Positions 22,878 through 30,088 of a stretch of DNA of 64,000 bases are shown one piece after another (the first letter of the stretch is position 1; every line of letters begins with the position of its first letter). This DNA comes from a virus, in the IMG/VR virus record IMGVR_UViG_3300028883_000003, positions 1 through 64,000 of that record; one strand, written 5' to 3'. The translations under genes were made by a program, and so were the position numbers. The notes below the pieces were generated by a model. That model did no database searches. It was not told the DNA's origin and saw nothing but the letters and a program-made list of their open reading frames with translations.

Positions 22878-23157
22878 AATTTACCTCTACTTTATCAATC
22901 TCACCAAAAAATGGATCAAATAAAGTTGAAATTACACTATCAAAATTCTCGGTCCACAAAGAATACCCACATATGTGCCTACATCCTTCATCTTCTGGAA
23001 ATTTTTGTTCATCATTTTCTTTAAAATAGAATTTGAATCCACCATGTTTGTACCAAATTAAAACATAAGGTATTTTCAATCTTTTTAATTCCGCTATTAT
23101 CTCTGGCAAATTTTCTTGATTCCCGGATGGTAAACCTCTTGCATATAGCTTAGTCAT
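22870..23157 (-). CDS. hypothetical protein (95 aa)
   Basis: A mixed alpha/beta protein (LPEIIAELKRLKIPYVLIWY ... FKFYFKENDEQKF) with no membrane segment or known motif. It overlaps the next gene by eight bases. Confidence 0.7.
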   Translation of the reverse strand: MTKLYARGLPSGNQENLPEIIAELKRLKIPYVLIWYKHGGFKFYFKENDEQKFPEDEGCRHICGYSLWTENFDSVISTLFDPFFGEIDKVEVNYD

Positions 23158-23160
23158 AAT

Positions 23161-23250
23161 TTACCTCATAAATACATCAATTCTGCATACAAACAGAACG
23201 AGTATGACTAGCAATGATAGGCCAGTAATTATTTTTTCACACTTTGTCAT
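23161..23250 (-). CDS. single-pass membrane mini-protein (29 aa)
   Basis: The frame MTKCEKIITGLSLLVILVLF then VCRIDVFMR is one membrane helix with a short charged end. A GGTAGGAAAATG start context supports it. Confidence 0.5.
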   Translation of the reverse strand: MTKCEKIITGLSLLVILVLFVCRIDVFMR

Positions 23251-23365
23251 TTTCCTACCCCAATTGCTCATTGATAATTTTTAGACACTTTTCTGGCATT
23301 ATATTTATAATAAATGCCTGCCTTGTGTATAAGATTAAGTGTACTTTTTTACCACTCTCCTGTAC

Positions 23366-23415
23366 AAAGAAAAGGGGACCAACAATTAAGTTGATCCCCT
23401 ATAGGGCAGAACATG
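23366..23415 (-). terminator. leftward terminator T3 with conserved leader
   Basis: On the minus strand GGGGATCAAC (23399-23390) pairs with GTTGGTCCCC (23383-23374), closed by a TTAATT-type loop and followed by TTTTCTTT. It is the strongest of the three leftward terminators. The preceding bases CTCCATGTTCTGCCCTATA match the leader of T2, and CCCTATAGGG could pair instead of the terminator arm. Confidence 0.8.
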
Positions 23416-23438
23416 GAGGAAAGTGTAGGGTAACGAGA

Positions 23439-23690
23439 TTACGAATTATTAAGTTGGTACTCAATCTGCACCTTTTGAGCAGTACAGTTGAGTATAGTTT
23501 GTTCAATAATATCAAGGAATTCTGAATACTTTTTCTCCAGAAAGTCTACCCCCTTAATTTGAGCTGCTTTATAAAGGCCCTCAACAATACACCTTTCAGT
23601 GGAGAACTCTCTAAGCGTGGTTTCAAGTTCCCTTTTTTTAGCAAGTAGCTTATTTTTTTTCTTAAGTCTATTTCTAACTTCGTCGTTCAT
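23439..23690 (-). CDS. coiled-coil protein (83 aa)
   Basis: The sequence (RNRLKKKNKLLAKKRELETT ... EKKYSEFLDIIEQTILN) is basic, leucine-rich and almost certainly an extended helix or coiled coil. Possibly binds nucleic acid or a protein partner. It is the last gene before T3. Confidence 0.7.
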   Translation of the reverse strand: MNDEVRNRLKKKNKLLAKKRELETTLREFSTERCIVEGLYKAAQIKGVDFLEKKYSEFLDIIEQTILNCTAQKVQIEYQLNNS

Positions 23691-23710
23691 TTTCTCCTCC
23701 TACCTAACTA

Positions 23711-23851
23711 CTACTTAAAATCTCTTACCTTTTCCTTCCAGATATGTTTCGGGCAGTATTTATACAGCCCACTTTTCACCAACTCCTTGGCCTTTTCATC
23801 AGAAGTTCTAAAAGGGGTTGAGCCTTTTTCTTTGGCAATTACTGTTTTCAT
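23711..23851 (-). CDS. small basic protein (46 aa)
   Basis: The frame MKTVIAKEKGSTPFRTSDEK then AKELVKSGLYKYCPKHIWKE is preceded by a strong TAGGAGGAAAAC site. Such short basic proteins are typical early phage genes. No known family. Confidence 0.68.
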   Translation of the reverse strand: MKTVIAKEKGSTPFRTSDEKAKELVKSGLYKYCPKHIWKEKVRDFK

Positions 23852-23881
23852 GTTTTCCTCCTAAAAATCTCTGGCCATTTT

Positions 23882-24103
23882 TTAGTTCGCAGATTCACTT
23901 ATTTGTTTTTGCTGCCTCTCCCAAAAGTTAGGTTGTTTATTCACAGCATTATTTGCTATTTGAATAATTTCTGCGTATGAATAACCATAATCAGGGGAAC
24001 AAAGTTCAGAAATCAAATCCATATAAAGCTCATGTTCTGATTGAATAGATGGGCTTTCATCTAAAAGAGCTATATAATCTTCATAGGTTAAATCTGTTGG
24101 CAT
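23882..24103 (-). CDS. hypothetical acidic protein (73 aa)
   Basis: An acidic helical protein (EDYIALLDESPSIQSEHEL ... YAEIIQIANNAVN) ending QKQISESAN. It resembles the C-terminal half of the 25061 gene (YEEYMELIAECC ... AEDTANEV), and its last codons match those of the 24149 gene, so these three share ancestry or a duplicated end. Confidence 0.7.
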   Translation of the reverse strand: MPTDLTYEDYIALLDESPSIQSEHELYMDLISELCSPDYGYSYAEIIQIANNAVNKQPNFWERQQKQISESAN

Positions 24104-24148
24104 AATTACATATCCATAAATGGGTTTACTACTTTTTTGTCATCTTCT

Positions 24149-24325
24149 TCAGTTAGCAGATTCACCATTTTGCAAAGAAACATAAGACTGAGCTATTGTT
24201 CTACTTTCCTGTAGACTGTACCCTTTCTGGAAATAATAACTCTTAACTTTCCAAAAGGTCTTAGGTGGGCTAAACTTCTTGTTTTCAAATGCCCACTTAG
24301 CAATTTGAGTGCATTTATTTTTCAT
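24149..24325 (-). CDS. hypothetical protein (58 aa)
   Basis: The frame starts MKNKCTQIAKWAFENKKFSP and ends QNGESAN. The end matches the 23882 gene at the DNA level as well. A helical WxF pattern (FWKVKSYYFQKGYSLQES) is shared more weakly. Function unknown. Confidence 0.65.
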   Translation of the reverse strand: MKNKCTQIAKWAFENKKFSPPKTFWKVKSYYFQKGYSLQESRTIAQSYVSLQNGESAN

Positions 24326-24326
24326 A

Positions 24327-25049
24327 CTACCACACTAACTCTATGGGGTTATTAGACTTAACTTCACCAGTCAATTTATCCAAATGAAGTATCCATTCCT
24401 CAGATACAGTAATAAGTTCCTCTAATTGATCCCCAGTAAGCTCTGCACCTGTCTTTTCAGCCCAGTTTTGCAATCTCTCCCTATTAAGCCCCTGTCCCCA
24501 GTCTGTGTACTGCCATATTATCTTTACTCCCCCTTGTCTGTCCTTCCCTGAACAAATTACAGAACCACTTTTAATTACAGTATTAGTTTGGTCCGTCTCA
24601 AAATATCTTGGCTTTCTGTAATATTCAGGTTTAGTTGTGAAATTAAAGGACAAAGGCTTAACTTTATGATTCCAGCCTTTCTTTTTGTACCGTTCTGTGT
24701 CAATCAGTTTATGCCCCTGTCCTAAAATCTCACCTTCAGGAGTCTCATATAGGGTTATCTCAAACTCTACCTGATCCTCTTTTATCTTACCACTTTTCAA
24801 GTTTTTGCGATGTACAGCAAAAGTTGTGAAGGTATAAAGCTTGGTCATTATCGGCTTACCAGATATAGGAATCTCTCGTTTACCTTCTGTTTCAGTTATA
24901 GGATAATACTTTTTCTGTTTCCTGCTATAACCTACCCTTCCAGTAAAGTTGTTGTTATCATCATAAGTACCACGTTGGGAGACAACAGATATAGTTTGTG
25001 TTCTATCTTCCCAACTCATGCCATTCTCAAGAAATTCCACTACACACAT
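24327..25049 (-). CDS. hypothetical protein (240 aa), unusual codon use
   Basis: A strand-rich protein (TQTISVVSQRGTYDD, IPISGKPIMTKLYTFTTF, KSGSVICSGKDRQGGVKIIW) with a helical end. I do not recognise it. Its codons are clearly less AT-rich than the neighbours beyond 24 kb, similar to the other genes next to the control region, which may reflect a recent origin or strong expression. Confidence 0.72.
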   Translation of the reverse strand: MCVVEFLENGMSWEDRTQTISVVSQRGTYDDNNNFTGRVGYSRKQKKYYPITETEGKREIPISGKPIMTKLYTFTTFAVHRKNLKSGKIKEDQVEFEITLYETPEGEILGQGHKLIDTERYKKKGWNHKVKPLSFNFTTKPEYYRKPRYFETDQTNTVIKSGSVICSGKDRQGGVKIIWQYTDWGQGLNRERLQNWAEKTGAELTGDQLEELITVSEEWILHLDKLTGEVKSNNPIELVW

Positions 25050-25060
25050 ATTAGACCTCG

Positions 25061-25459
25061 TTATTCAGCTCTGCCCCACTCAAACACTTCATTAGCAGTA
25101 TCTTCAGCTTCAGTTAGAGAATCTCCACGTATACAGCACTCAGCTATGAGTTCCATATACTCCTCATATTCAGCTTCTACACTTAACATCTTCTGCTCTC
25201 CTGCTATGTGTTTAAGGTTGCTGTGGCCGCCGTCCATGCTCAAAGTATCGGCAAACGGACCACTTGGCAAGGCCCTCAAAAAACTTTTTTCACAACCGAC
25301 TGTCCCGCAACGAGTTACGAAGATGGACCAGGCTGTCCACAATTGCCAAAAATCGGCATTTTCACAAATTGACTCAGCTAACTCGCTGTCCGGCAAGGGG
25401 TTATGAAACGGATACAAAGCAGTCCACGTTTGTACCAAACGCAGGTCGTTTAGGTCCAT
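25061..25459 (-). CDS. hypothetical protein, first leftward gene (132 aa), repeat-bearing N-terminus
   Basis: The C-terminal 40 residues (YEEYMELIAECCIRGDSLTE) resemble the 23882 protein. The N-terminal 60 residues contain two related 29-residue units (WTALYPFHN... and WTAWSIFVT...), the product of 87-base DNA repeats that continue upstream of the start. An ATG at 25189 would give only the conserved end, so the true start is uncertain. Confidence 0.55.
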   Translation of the reverse strand: MDLNDLRLVQTWTALYPFHNPLPDSELAESICENADFWQLWTAWSIFVTRCGTVGCEKSFLRALPSGPFADTLSMDGGHSNLKHIAGEQKMLSVEAEYEEYMELIAECCIRGDSLTEAEDTANEVFEWGRAE

Positions 25460-25497
25460 AATCGGCCAATCCGTTGTCGTTCAACGAGTTACAAAAA
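25300..25497. repeat. imperfect direct repeats, about 87-base period, three copies
   Basis: CTGTCCCGCAACGAGTTACG (from 25300), CTGTCCGGCAAGGGGTTATG (from 25386) and a more diverged TTCAACGAGTTACAAA (to about 25497) recur with a period near 87 bases. The period is a multiple of three, and two copies lie in the 25061 frame, but the third is outside it. They could be binding sites at the edge of the control region. Confidence 0.6.
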
Positions 25498-26531
25498 ACA
25501 CATCATGGGTCGGTTCGGTCCACGATGCACACCAGAACAGAAACTAATACCTTTAATCTATACATATAAATTCCTAGCACTTTTTAAAAGTTCCTATTCA
25601 TAAACATCTGCCCCTCTATGCTGTGCCAATCCAAATATAACAGGGACCGGCAGAACGAACTAACAAACAACCAATAACAATTTATATACCTTGCTCTTAT
25701 GATTGATTGATAATTCTATTTTTTCAGGCCATAAGTATAAAGCTCTATTCAATAAGGTTAAACTTCTGCCATACCCAGGCTAAAGCATTGGGTGACAAAG
25801 GTTTAGCAATTCCATATCCCTATTATGCTATTATCACTACCCTATTATAGCAATCCCTATTTTGTTATTCCCTGAACCCTTTTCCCAGATTTTCCTACCC
25901 CTTATCTAAATCCCATATTCCTCATAGAGTTCTAGGTGCTTAGTTCTAGAGTGTAAAAAAGTTGAATCATGGACCAACAATACCAATGTTATCCTGTTTA
26001 TAATGGACCGATGAAATCCACATTTAACATACTTGTTATAGACCTATAACGTCCATGATAGAAAATAAATTAAAAAAGACCTTTTTAGTCTTATTTAAAC
26101 TAGGATAAAAAAGGTCTTATTATCTATTTTACTTTCTAAACAAGACCAGGATTATCCATTTTAGACTTGATCTAAACCTTTAAATAAAACAATATTGATC
26201 CTATTATCTATTTTTATCGGTCTGTATAAAAGGTAATAATGGAGTAAATTAGTCTATAATGAAAAAAGGAAACATAGACCTACTATATAGACGATCCATT
26301 TAGTCTATTTTTGTATGTTGTTGTTAGGTAACAGGTTAGCTAATAATGGACAACCAGGATCAAGTTATCGACGTTTAAGTCTATGTATAGCAATAGGTTA
26401 TAAAAGTAAAAATAATTGAAAAAAATAATAAATTTTGCTTGACAACAAACCGATATATTGATATATAAGTACTGTAATTAGTCTGTTCTTTGTCAACTTA
26501 ATAGTTTGCTAGGTAGAAAAGGACATAATAT
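25460..26531. promoter_or_regulatory. divergent control region, possible origin
   Basis: This 1.07 kb has no convincing gene. It holds CCCTATTATG-type repeats at about 25838-25885, many copies in both directions of TAATGGAC/GTCCATTA-like (about 25975, 26005, 26050, 26155, 26238, 26293, 26343) and TTAGTCTAT-like motifs (about 26086, 26250, 26298, 26377), an inverted repeat GACCTTTTT / AAAAAGGTC (26077-26122), and the rightward promoter near 26440. Clustered short repeats in AT-rich DNA between divergent early operons are typical of phage replication origins or regulator-binding arrays. Confidence 0.6.
26439..26467 (+). promoter_or_regulatory. sigma70-type early promoter
   Basis: A perfect -35 hexamer TTGACA (26439-26444), a 17-base spacer and a -10 TATATA (26462-26467) stand about 65 bases ahead of the gene at 26532. 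This should be read by unmodified host RNA polymerase immediately after infection. Confidence 0.8.
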
Positions 26532-27149
26532 ATGTCAGATACTACCTATTTGCTTCCTGCTACGGTGGAAACCGTTTTTCCGAATAATGATAAAGCTAGT
26601 ACGGTTCAAAAGGTACAAGCTATTATCGTCCGCATTGCAAACAGTCTCTTGTCTGTTGCCATGCTTAACGTCGGGACTAACTACAAATCCGGCGAATTCG
26701 AGTATAGCGAATCTAACTTTATGAACGTCGGCAAGGCATCGTCCGAAGATGCCGCTGATAACTTTCTGAAAGCTTGTCAGAAAGCTTACAATAAGTCCGA
26801 CAAGGTGCCGACGGGCAAAGTATCGGGAAAGCATTGGCTGATCGGCGAACGTTCTAACCGATACGGAAACCGTACTAATCTGAAGATCGGCAATGGGCAT
26901 ATATATATTATGTATGATGCCTGTTTCGATTCAGACGGAAACGCTAAGCCGATCAAAAACGGCGATAGAGCCGGAGAGCTTCCGTTGAAAGCATCTGTCA
27001 AGACTAGTCTGGCAGACGTTTCCGGTTTCAAATCTCTGGACAGTCTCAAAATCAAAGGGGAGCTGGCCGAGGCCTACCAGGCGTATTTCGAAAGCTTGCC
27101 CGCCGACGATAAGAAACAGTCAACTTCCAACTTTGGTCTGAGCTTCTAA
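26532..27149 (+). CDS. hypothetical early protein (205 aa), distinct composition
   Basis: I do not recognise this soluble protein. It begins MSDTTYLLPATVETVFPNND, has a helical region (VQAIIVRIANSLLSVAML), a basic middle (VSGKHWLIGERSNRYGNRTN) and a strand (LKIGNGHIYIMYDACFD). Its DNA is markedly richer in G and C, with codons such as CGT, CCG and GGC that the AT-rich neighbours avoid. It has its own strong promoter and a strong terminator, so it is a monocistronic, probably abundant, first-expressed protein. A single-strand DNA- or host-binding role is possible but unproven. Confidence 0.85.
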   Translation: MSDTTYLLPATVETVFPNNDKASTVQKVQAIIVRIANSLLSVAMLNVGTNYKSGEFEYSESNFMNVGKASSEDAADNFLKACQKAYNKSDKVPTGKVSGKHWLIGERSNRYGNRTNLKIGNGHIYIMYDACFDSDGNAKPIKNGDRAGELPLKASVKTSLADVSGFKSLDSLKIKGELAEAYQAYFESLPADDKKQSTSNFGLSF

Positions 27150-27224
27150 ACTCAGACTAAACGGCTTTCAATAGTAAAGACAAAAACCAAAACCAAAAGC
27201 TAATCCTAGCAAGCTATTAAGTGA

Positions 27225-27256
27225 ATATCCGGTCCTAGTGACCGGATATTTTTTTA
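27225..27256 (+). terminator. strong rho-independent terminator
   Basis: ATATCCGGTC (27225-27234) and GACCGGATAT (27240-27249) form a perfect ten-base stem with a five-base loop, followed by eight T residues. It closes the 26532 gene. Confidence 0.93.
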
Positions 27257-27334
27257 TCTCAATCCGGCCCCTATATAATGTAATTAAAGACCTATTATTC
27301 AATTTATACCGTACCAGGTTAAATCAAACCTAGG

Positions 27335-27372
27335 TGTGTCAAATTTGACACAGGTGTGTCAATTTGGACACA
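27335..27372. promoter_or_regulatory. two operator-like palindromes
   Basis: TGTGTCAAATTTGACACA (27335-27352) is a perfect 18-base palindrome. TGTGTCAATTTGGACACA (27355-27372) is a near-perfect second copy. Their centres are 20 bases apart, about two helical turns, as expected for two dimers of a repressor or activator bound side by side. They lie ahead of the rightward FLF cluster. Confidence 0.7.
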
Positions 27373-27633
27373 GATGTATGATAATATGTATTATCAAACC
27401 CACAATAGCAAACAAAACCAATAAGACCGGTATTGTCCGGTATGGGGCGTATGTTATTAAGACAAAACAAGTTAGGTTTACCAAAGGGTATAAGCGTTAG
27501 GGCTTGTAAACCCCCTGCAATTTTTTTATTCAAAAAATCCCCCAAAATAAAAAAACTTTTCTCACTTTTTGCCCGGAAGCGGGAACCTTTGTCACTTTTT
27601 TGGGGTTCTGGTGATGAATGAAAGGAAAAAGGT
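27373..27633. promoter_or_regulatory. non-coding leader of the rightward FLF cluster
   Basis: A further dyad TGATAAT-ATGT-ATTATCA (27379-27396) follows the palindromes, then G- and C-rich stretches and A/T runs. Short frames exist on both strands but have no family features or ribosome sites, so I call no gene here. A promoter for the next operon is likely but none is clear. Confidence 0.5.
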
Positions 27634-27885
27634 GTGGAAAAGTCAAAAAACGTACGTAAAAACATAGTAATACACGTAAATAATACCAAAAAAGAGATAC
27701 TTTATGTATATCTACGCCACTGTACACATGAAGATGACCTTAAGGACCATACAGAAAATATGCTAGAAATGTATGAATCTACTATAACAAATAATAAACC
27801 ATTAACCTTTATATCTGAAGGTAATTATGCTATAATACCTCTATCTTCAATATATTGCACCAACACCGTATTTATTATGTTTTAG
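27634..27885 (+). CDS. FLF-family protein, truncated in the core (83 aa)
   Basis: A GTG start is preceded by AAAGGAAAAAG. The long N-terminal half is strand-rich, and the protein ends YCTNTVFIMF, the beginning of an FLF core cut by a stop. It looks like a member that lost its second half. Confidence 0.62.
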   Translation: MEKSKNVRKNIVIHVNNTKKEILYVYLRHCTHEDDLKDHTENMLEMYESTITNNKPLTFISEGNYAIIPLSSIYCTNTVFIMF

Positions 27886-27914
27886 CTATTAATTTTATTA
27901 AGGAAAGTAAATAA

Positions 27915-28145
27915 ATGATACAAAATATAGAACTACATATTGATTGTAAAACCAATAAATTTGTCCAAATAAAGAAAGCAGGGGGTTTTGATCTTAAACA
28001 GTGTTTAATAGCACGCGGGTATTATTATAGTCAAAATTTTAGGCAGCTTATGAGGGCTGCTGTTGTTGATTTATTTGAGTACAACAATACCTTATTTACG
28101 TTATTTTGGCTGTTGCTGGAGCTAAAGAAACGAGAGGATTTTTAA
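27915..28145 (+). CDS. FLF-family small protein (76 aa)
   Basis: The core is EYNNTLFTLFWLLLELKKRE (55-74), close to the C-terminus. The N-terminal half is longer than average with strands and a basic helix. A TTAAGGAAAG site precedes the ATG. Confidence 0.75.
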   Translation: MIQNIELHIDCKTNKFVQIKKAGGFDLKQCLIARGYYYSQNFRQLMRAAVVDLFEYNNTLFTLFWLLLELKKREDF

Positions 28146-28146
28146 A

Positions 28147-28425
28147 GTGACTAAAATATTAGTTAAAAAAATAAATGATTACCCTATTTATATAACTGAT
28201 TATTGGGGTGGTCTAAATTTAACGGCAATGATTAAGAGAAAGTCTGGTTTCCACATCGAACGAATAGTTCCATTAAAAAAACCTTTATTTAGTTTATTCC
28301 TACTGTTATTAAAAATAAGGTTTACACAAAAGCTAGTACCTATAGGGAAGGCACAAAATATTATAGAAAAACAAAATTATTATTCATCTGGCAAATTTTT
28401 TAATGAGGTAGAACATGAAATTTAA
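28147..28425 (+). CDS. FLF-family small protein (92 aa)
   Basis: The start is GTG one base after the previous stop. The core is LKKPLFSLFLLLLKIR (43-58), with lysine in place of the asparagine. The tail is 35 residues long. Confidence 0.73.
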   Translation: MTKILVKKINDYPIYITDYWGGLNLTAMIKRKSGFHIERIVPLKKPLFSLFLLLLKIRFTQKLVPIGKAQNIIEKQNYYSSGKFFNEVEHEI

Positions 28426-28522
28426 TTCAGTACCATTACAAATAAAAAATACAAAATTTAATACTCTATTTGTAATTTGTGTGAACATTCTAAATATCCA
28501 ACAGCTTTTGATGGTTATATGA
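28415..28522 (+). CDS. FLF-like mini-protein or remnant (35 aa)
   Basis: The frame starts MKFNSVPLQIKNTKFNTLFV and continues with ICVNIL, a core without most of the N-terminal half and without a tail. It overlaps the gene before by 11 bases. It may be a decaying member or a minimal one. Confidence 0.5.
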   Translation: MKFNSVPLQIKNTKFNTLFVICVNILNIQQLLMVI

Positions 28523-28540
28523 CAAAGTTTCTGATTAAAT

Positions 28541-28810
28541 ATGGGGGTAGCAATGGAATTTTATGAAGCCAAACTACAAACAAGAATAAATAAACATATA
28601 TTAACCGCAGAAATACGCGACGGTAAACTTTCTACCCTAGAGTATATAAAGTGTTATAATACCGGCTCAATTGCTGCTTTTACAGATGAAACACCTTCAT
28701 TATTTGTTGTATTTTTGGTTTTACTTGAATACAGCATAAAAAAACATAAAAAGTGTAATAATGACTTCTTTGCTTATCTCATGGACAAAATGTGTGATCA
28801 GAAAGGATAA
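28541..28810 (+). CDS. FLF-family small protein (89 aa)
   Basis: The core is ETPSLFVVFLVLLEYSIKK (50-68). The N-terminal RINKHIL ... STLEYIKCYN closely matches the next gene (RVNKHIL ... YQLEYISAF), so the two are tandem duplicates. A second ATG at 28553 may be the true start. Confidence 0.75.
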   Translation: MGVAMEFYEAKLQTRINKHILTAEIRDGKLSTLEYIKCYNTGSIAAFTDETPSLFVVFLVLLEYSIKKHKKCNNDFFAYLMDKMCDQKG

Positions 28811-28813
28811 TTA

Positions 28814-29089
28814 ATGCAATTAAATACAAGAGTAAATAAACATATATTGCACCTAAATAAACCGTACAACGGCGAACCTTACCAATTGGAGTATATAAGT
28901 GCTTTTTCTCTTCGTGGTGGTTCTTGCCCTTTAACAAAAGAGACATCTTCTACATTCTGTTTATTTGTTTGTTTTTTAGAAGCGTTTTTGTACAAACAAA
29001 TTAAAAATAATAATGATGAATATTACGAAAATATGACTGAATTTTTGTATGAATTAGACAGTAGGTTACATGATGATTACGAAGATTAA
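28814..29089 (+). CDS. FLF-family small protein, duplicate of the preceding gene (91 aa)
   Basis: The core is KETSSTFCLFVCFLEAFL (42-59), followed by an acidic tail (NNDEYYENMTEFLYELDS). Its N-terminal segment is shared with the previous gene while the core has drifted, the reverse of the HKFNY subfamily. Confidence 0.75.
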   Translation: MQLNTRVNKHILHLNKPYNGEPYQLEYISAFSLRGGSCPLTKETSSTFCLFVCFLEAFLYKQIKNNNDEYYENMTEFLYELDSRLHDDYED

Positions 29090-29130
29090 AAATAAATGTA
29101 TAAAATAAAAATAAAACAAAAGAAGAAAAA

Positions 29131-29343
29131 ATGATTATTGTTAAGACTGTAAACTACAATAAAGATATAGTGCTAATAGAAATAAACAAGAAAAACCACT
29201 TTCATTCGTGGATACCTGTTAGGTTGCTTAACCAATATAGTACTTTATTTTGTTTTTTCTTGAGTATACTAAAGGTAAAGATGATTGACCATCCTATAGA
29301 ATATATATATTTTTATGATAATTACACAAAGGAGAAAAAATGA
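29131..29343 (+). CDS. FLF-family small protein (70 aa)
   Basis: The core is LNQYSTLFCFFLSILKVK (33-50), after strands (DIVLIEINKKNHFHSW). It ends with a lysine-rich tail and overlaps the next gene by four bases. Confidence 0.73.
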   Translation: MIIVKTVNYNKDIVLIEINKKNHFHSWIPVRLLNQYSTLFCFFLSILKVKMIDHPIEYIYFYDNYTKEKK

Positions 29344-29654
29344 ACGGAAAAACTATTTATTTTATGGTTGGGTTTGTAATTGTCGTATTGATTGCTATTG
29401 TTATTTTTGGTTTTTATCATCAGGAAAAACCAGCTACCCCGGCACAGGTTGTCAATTTAATCAATAAGGCATATGTGGCAGGTATTAAAGAAGGAGCGTG
29501 TAATATTGTTGATTTTGTAAAAACTGGTAAAAAATCAAAACTAACCACCTTTTTGAACAAATATTGTGATACTACTTGGAACTTTGACGAATGGAAAAGT
29601 GTTGCAAAGATGAATAAGATATTGGATTCGGTACTTTATGGAGATTCTTTATGA
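29340..29654 (+). CDS. membrane-anchored protein (104 aa)
   Basis: One membrane segment (YFMVGFVIVVLIAIVIFGFY) is followed by a soluble helical domain with two cysteines (C-x39-C type spacing). It may face the periplasm. It sits inside the FLF cluster and is coupled on both sides. Confidence 0.72.
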   Translation: MNGKTIYFMVGFVIVVLIAIVIFGFYHQEKPATPAQVVNLINKAYVAGIKEGACNIVDFVKTGKKSKLTTFLNKYCDTTWNFDEWKSVAKMNKILDSVLYGDSL

Positions 29655-29866
29655 TAGATGGTATGAAAATTAAAAGAAATAGCTGGTGGGTTTTTTTGAC
29701 AAAGGGGCAGTATAATTTTTATTCGAGTAACGTAAAAGCGGAATTAAGTTATAAAGCTATAAAAAAATTAAAAAACTCGTACCTAATTTTGTTTTTTCTT
29801 TTATTGCAAACTAGAGTAGGTCTTCGAGGACCACTAGTTACACCAATGAAATTTGGGATATTTTAA
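29651..29866 (+). CDS. FLF-family small protein (71 aa)
   Basis: The core is KLKNSYLILFFLLLQTR (39-55), with tyrosine-leucine in the place of x-F. The first 38 residues are basic with tryptophans (KRNSWWVFLTKGQYNFY). Its start overlaps the anchored gene before it. Confidence 0.75.
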   Translation: MIDGMKIKRNSWWVFLTKGQYNFYSSNVKAELSYKAIKKLKNSYLILFFLLLQTRVGLRGPLVTPMKFGIF

Positions 29867-30070
29867 ATGCGTGTAAAATTAATGGGTAGTTTTTTGGTAC
29901 TATTGCCAAACGGTACAGACGAACTATGTGCACTAATTGGGGAAATTAGCCAAGCACAGGTAAAGAGAATAACTAATTCTATGTTTATACTTTTTTTCTT
30001 GTGCTTACAAAGAAACCACAAATGTCAAGTACCCACTATAAGGGAACTTAAATATGTTGGAAGAATATAA
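29867..30070 (+). CDS. FLF-family small protein (67 aa)
   Basis: The core is RITNSMFILFFLCLQRN (35-51), with a typical N-S-x-F form. The N-terminal half is hydrophobic (MGSFLVLLPNGTDELC). It begins directly after the stop of its neighbour. Confidence 0.76.
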   Translation: MRVKLMGSFLVLLPNGTDELCALIGEISQAQVKRITNSMFILFFLCLQRNHKCQVPTIRELKYVGRI

Positions 30071-30088
30071 CAAAAAGGATGTGTTTTC

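Noticed and set aside
24810-25406. A 198-codon frame on the plus strand opposite two leftward genes
   Set aside because: It has no ribosome site, no family features and lies wholly antisense to better-supported genes; it seems a by-product of their codon use.
25300-25497. CRISPR-like array
   Set aside because: Only three imperfect copies, with a long period of about 87 bases, no uniform spacers and no cas genes.
26535-27055. Minus-strand frames (121 and 89 codons) under the 26532 gene
   Set aside because: They are antisense to a gene with a strong promoter, terminator and codon signal, and show no start sites.
27339-27689. Frames of 116 (minus) and 62 (plus) codons between the terminator and the FLF array
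   Set aside because: Both cover the palindromes or G/C-rich leader, have no good start sites and no motif; I treat the stretch as regulatory.
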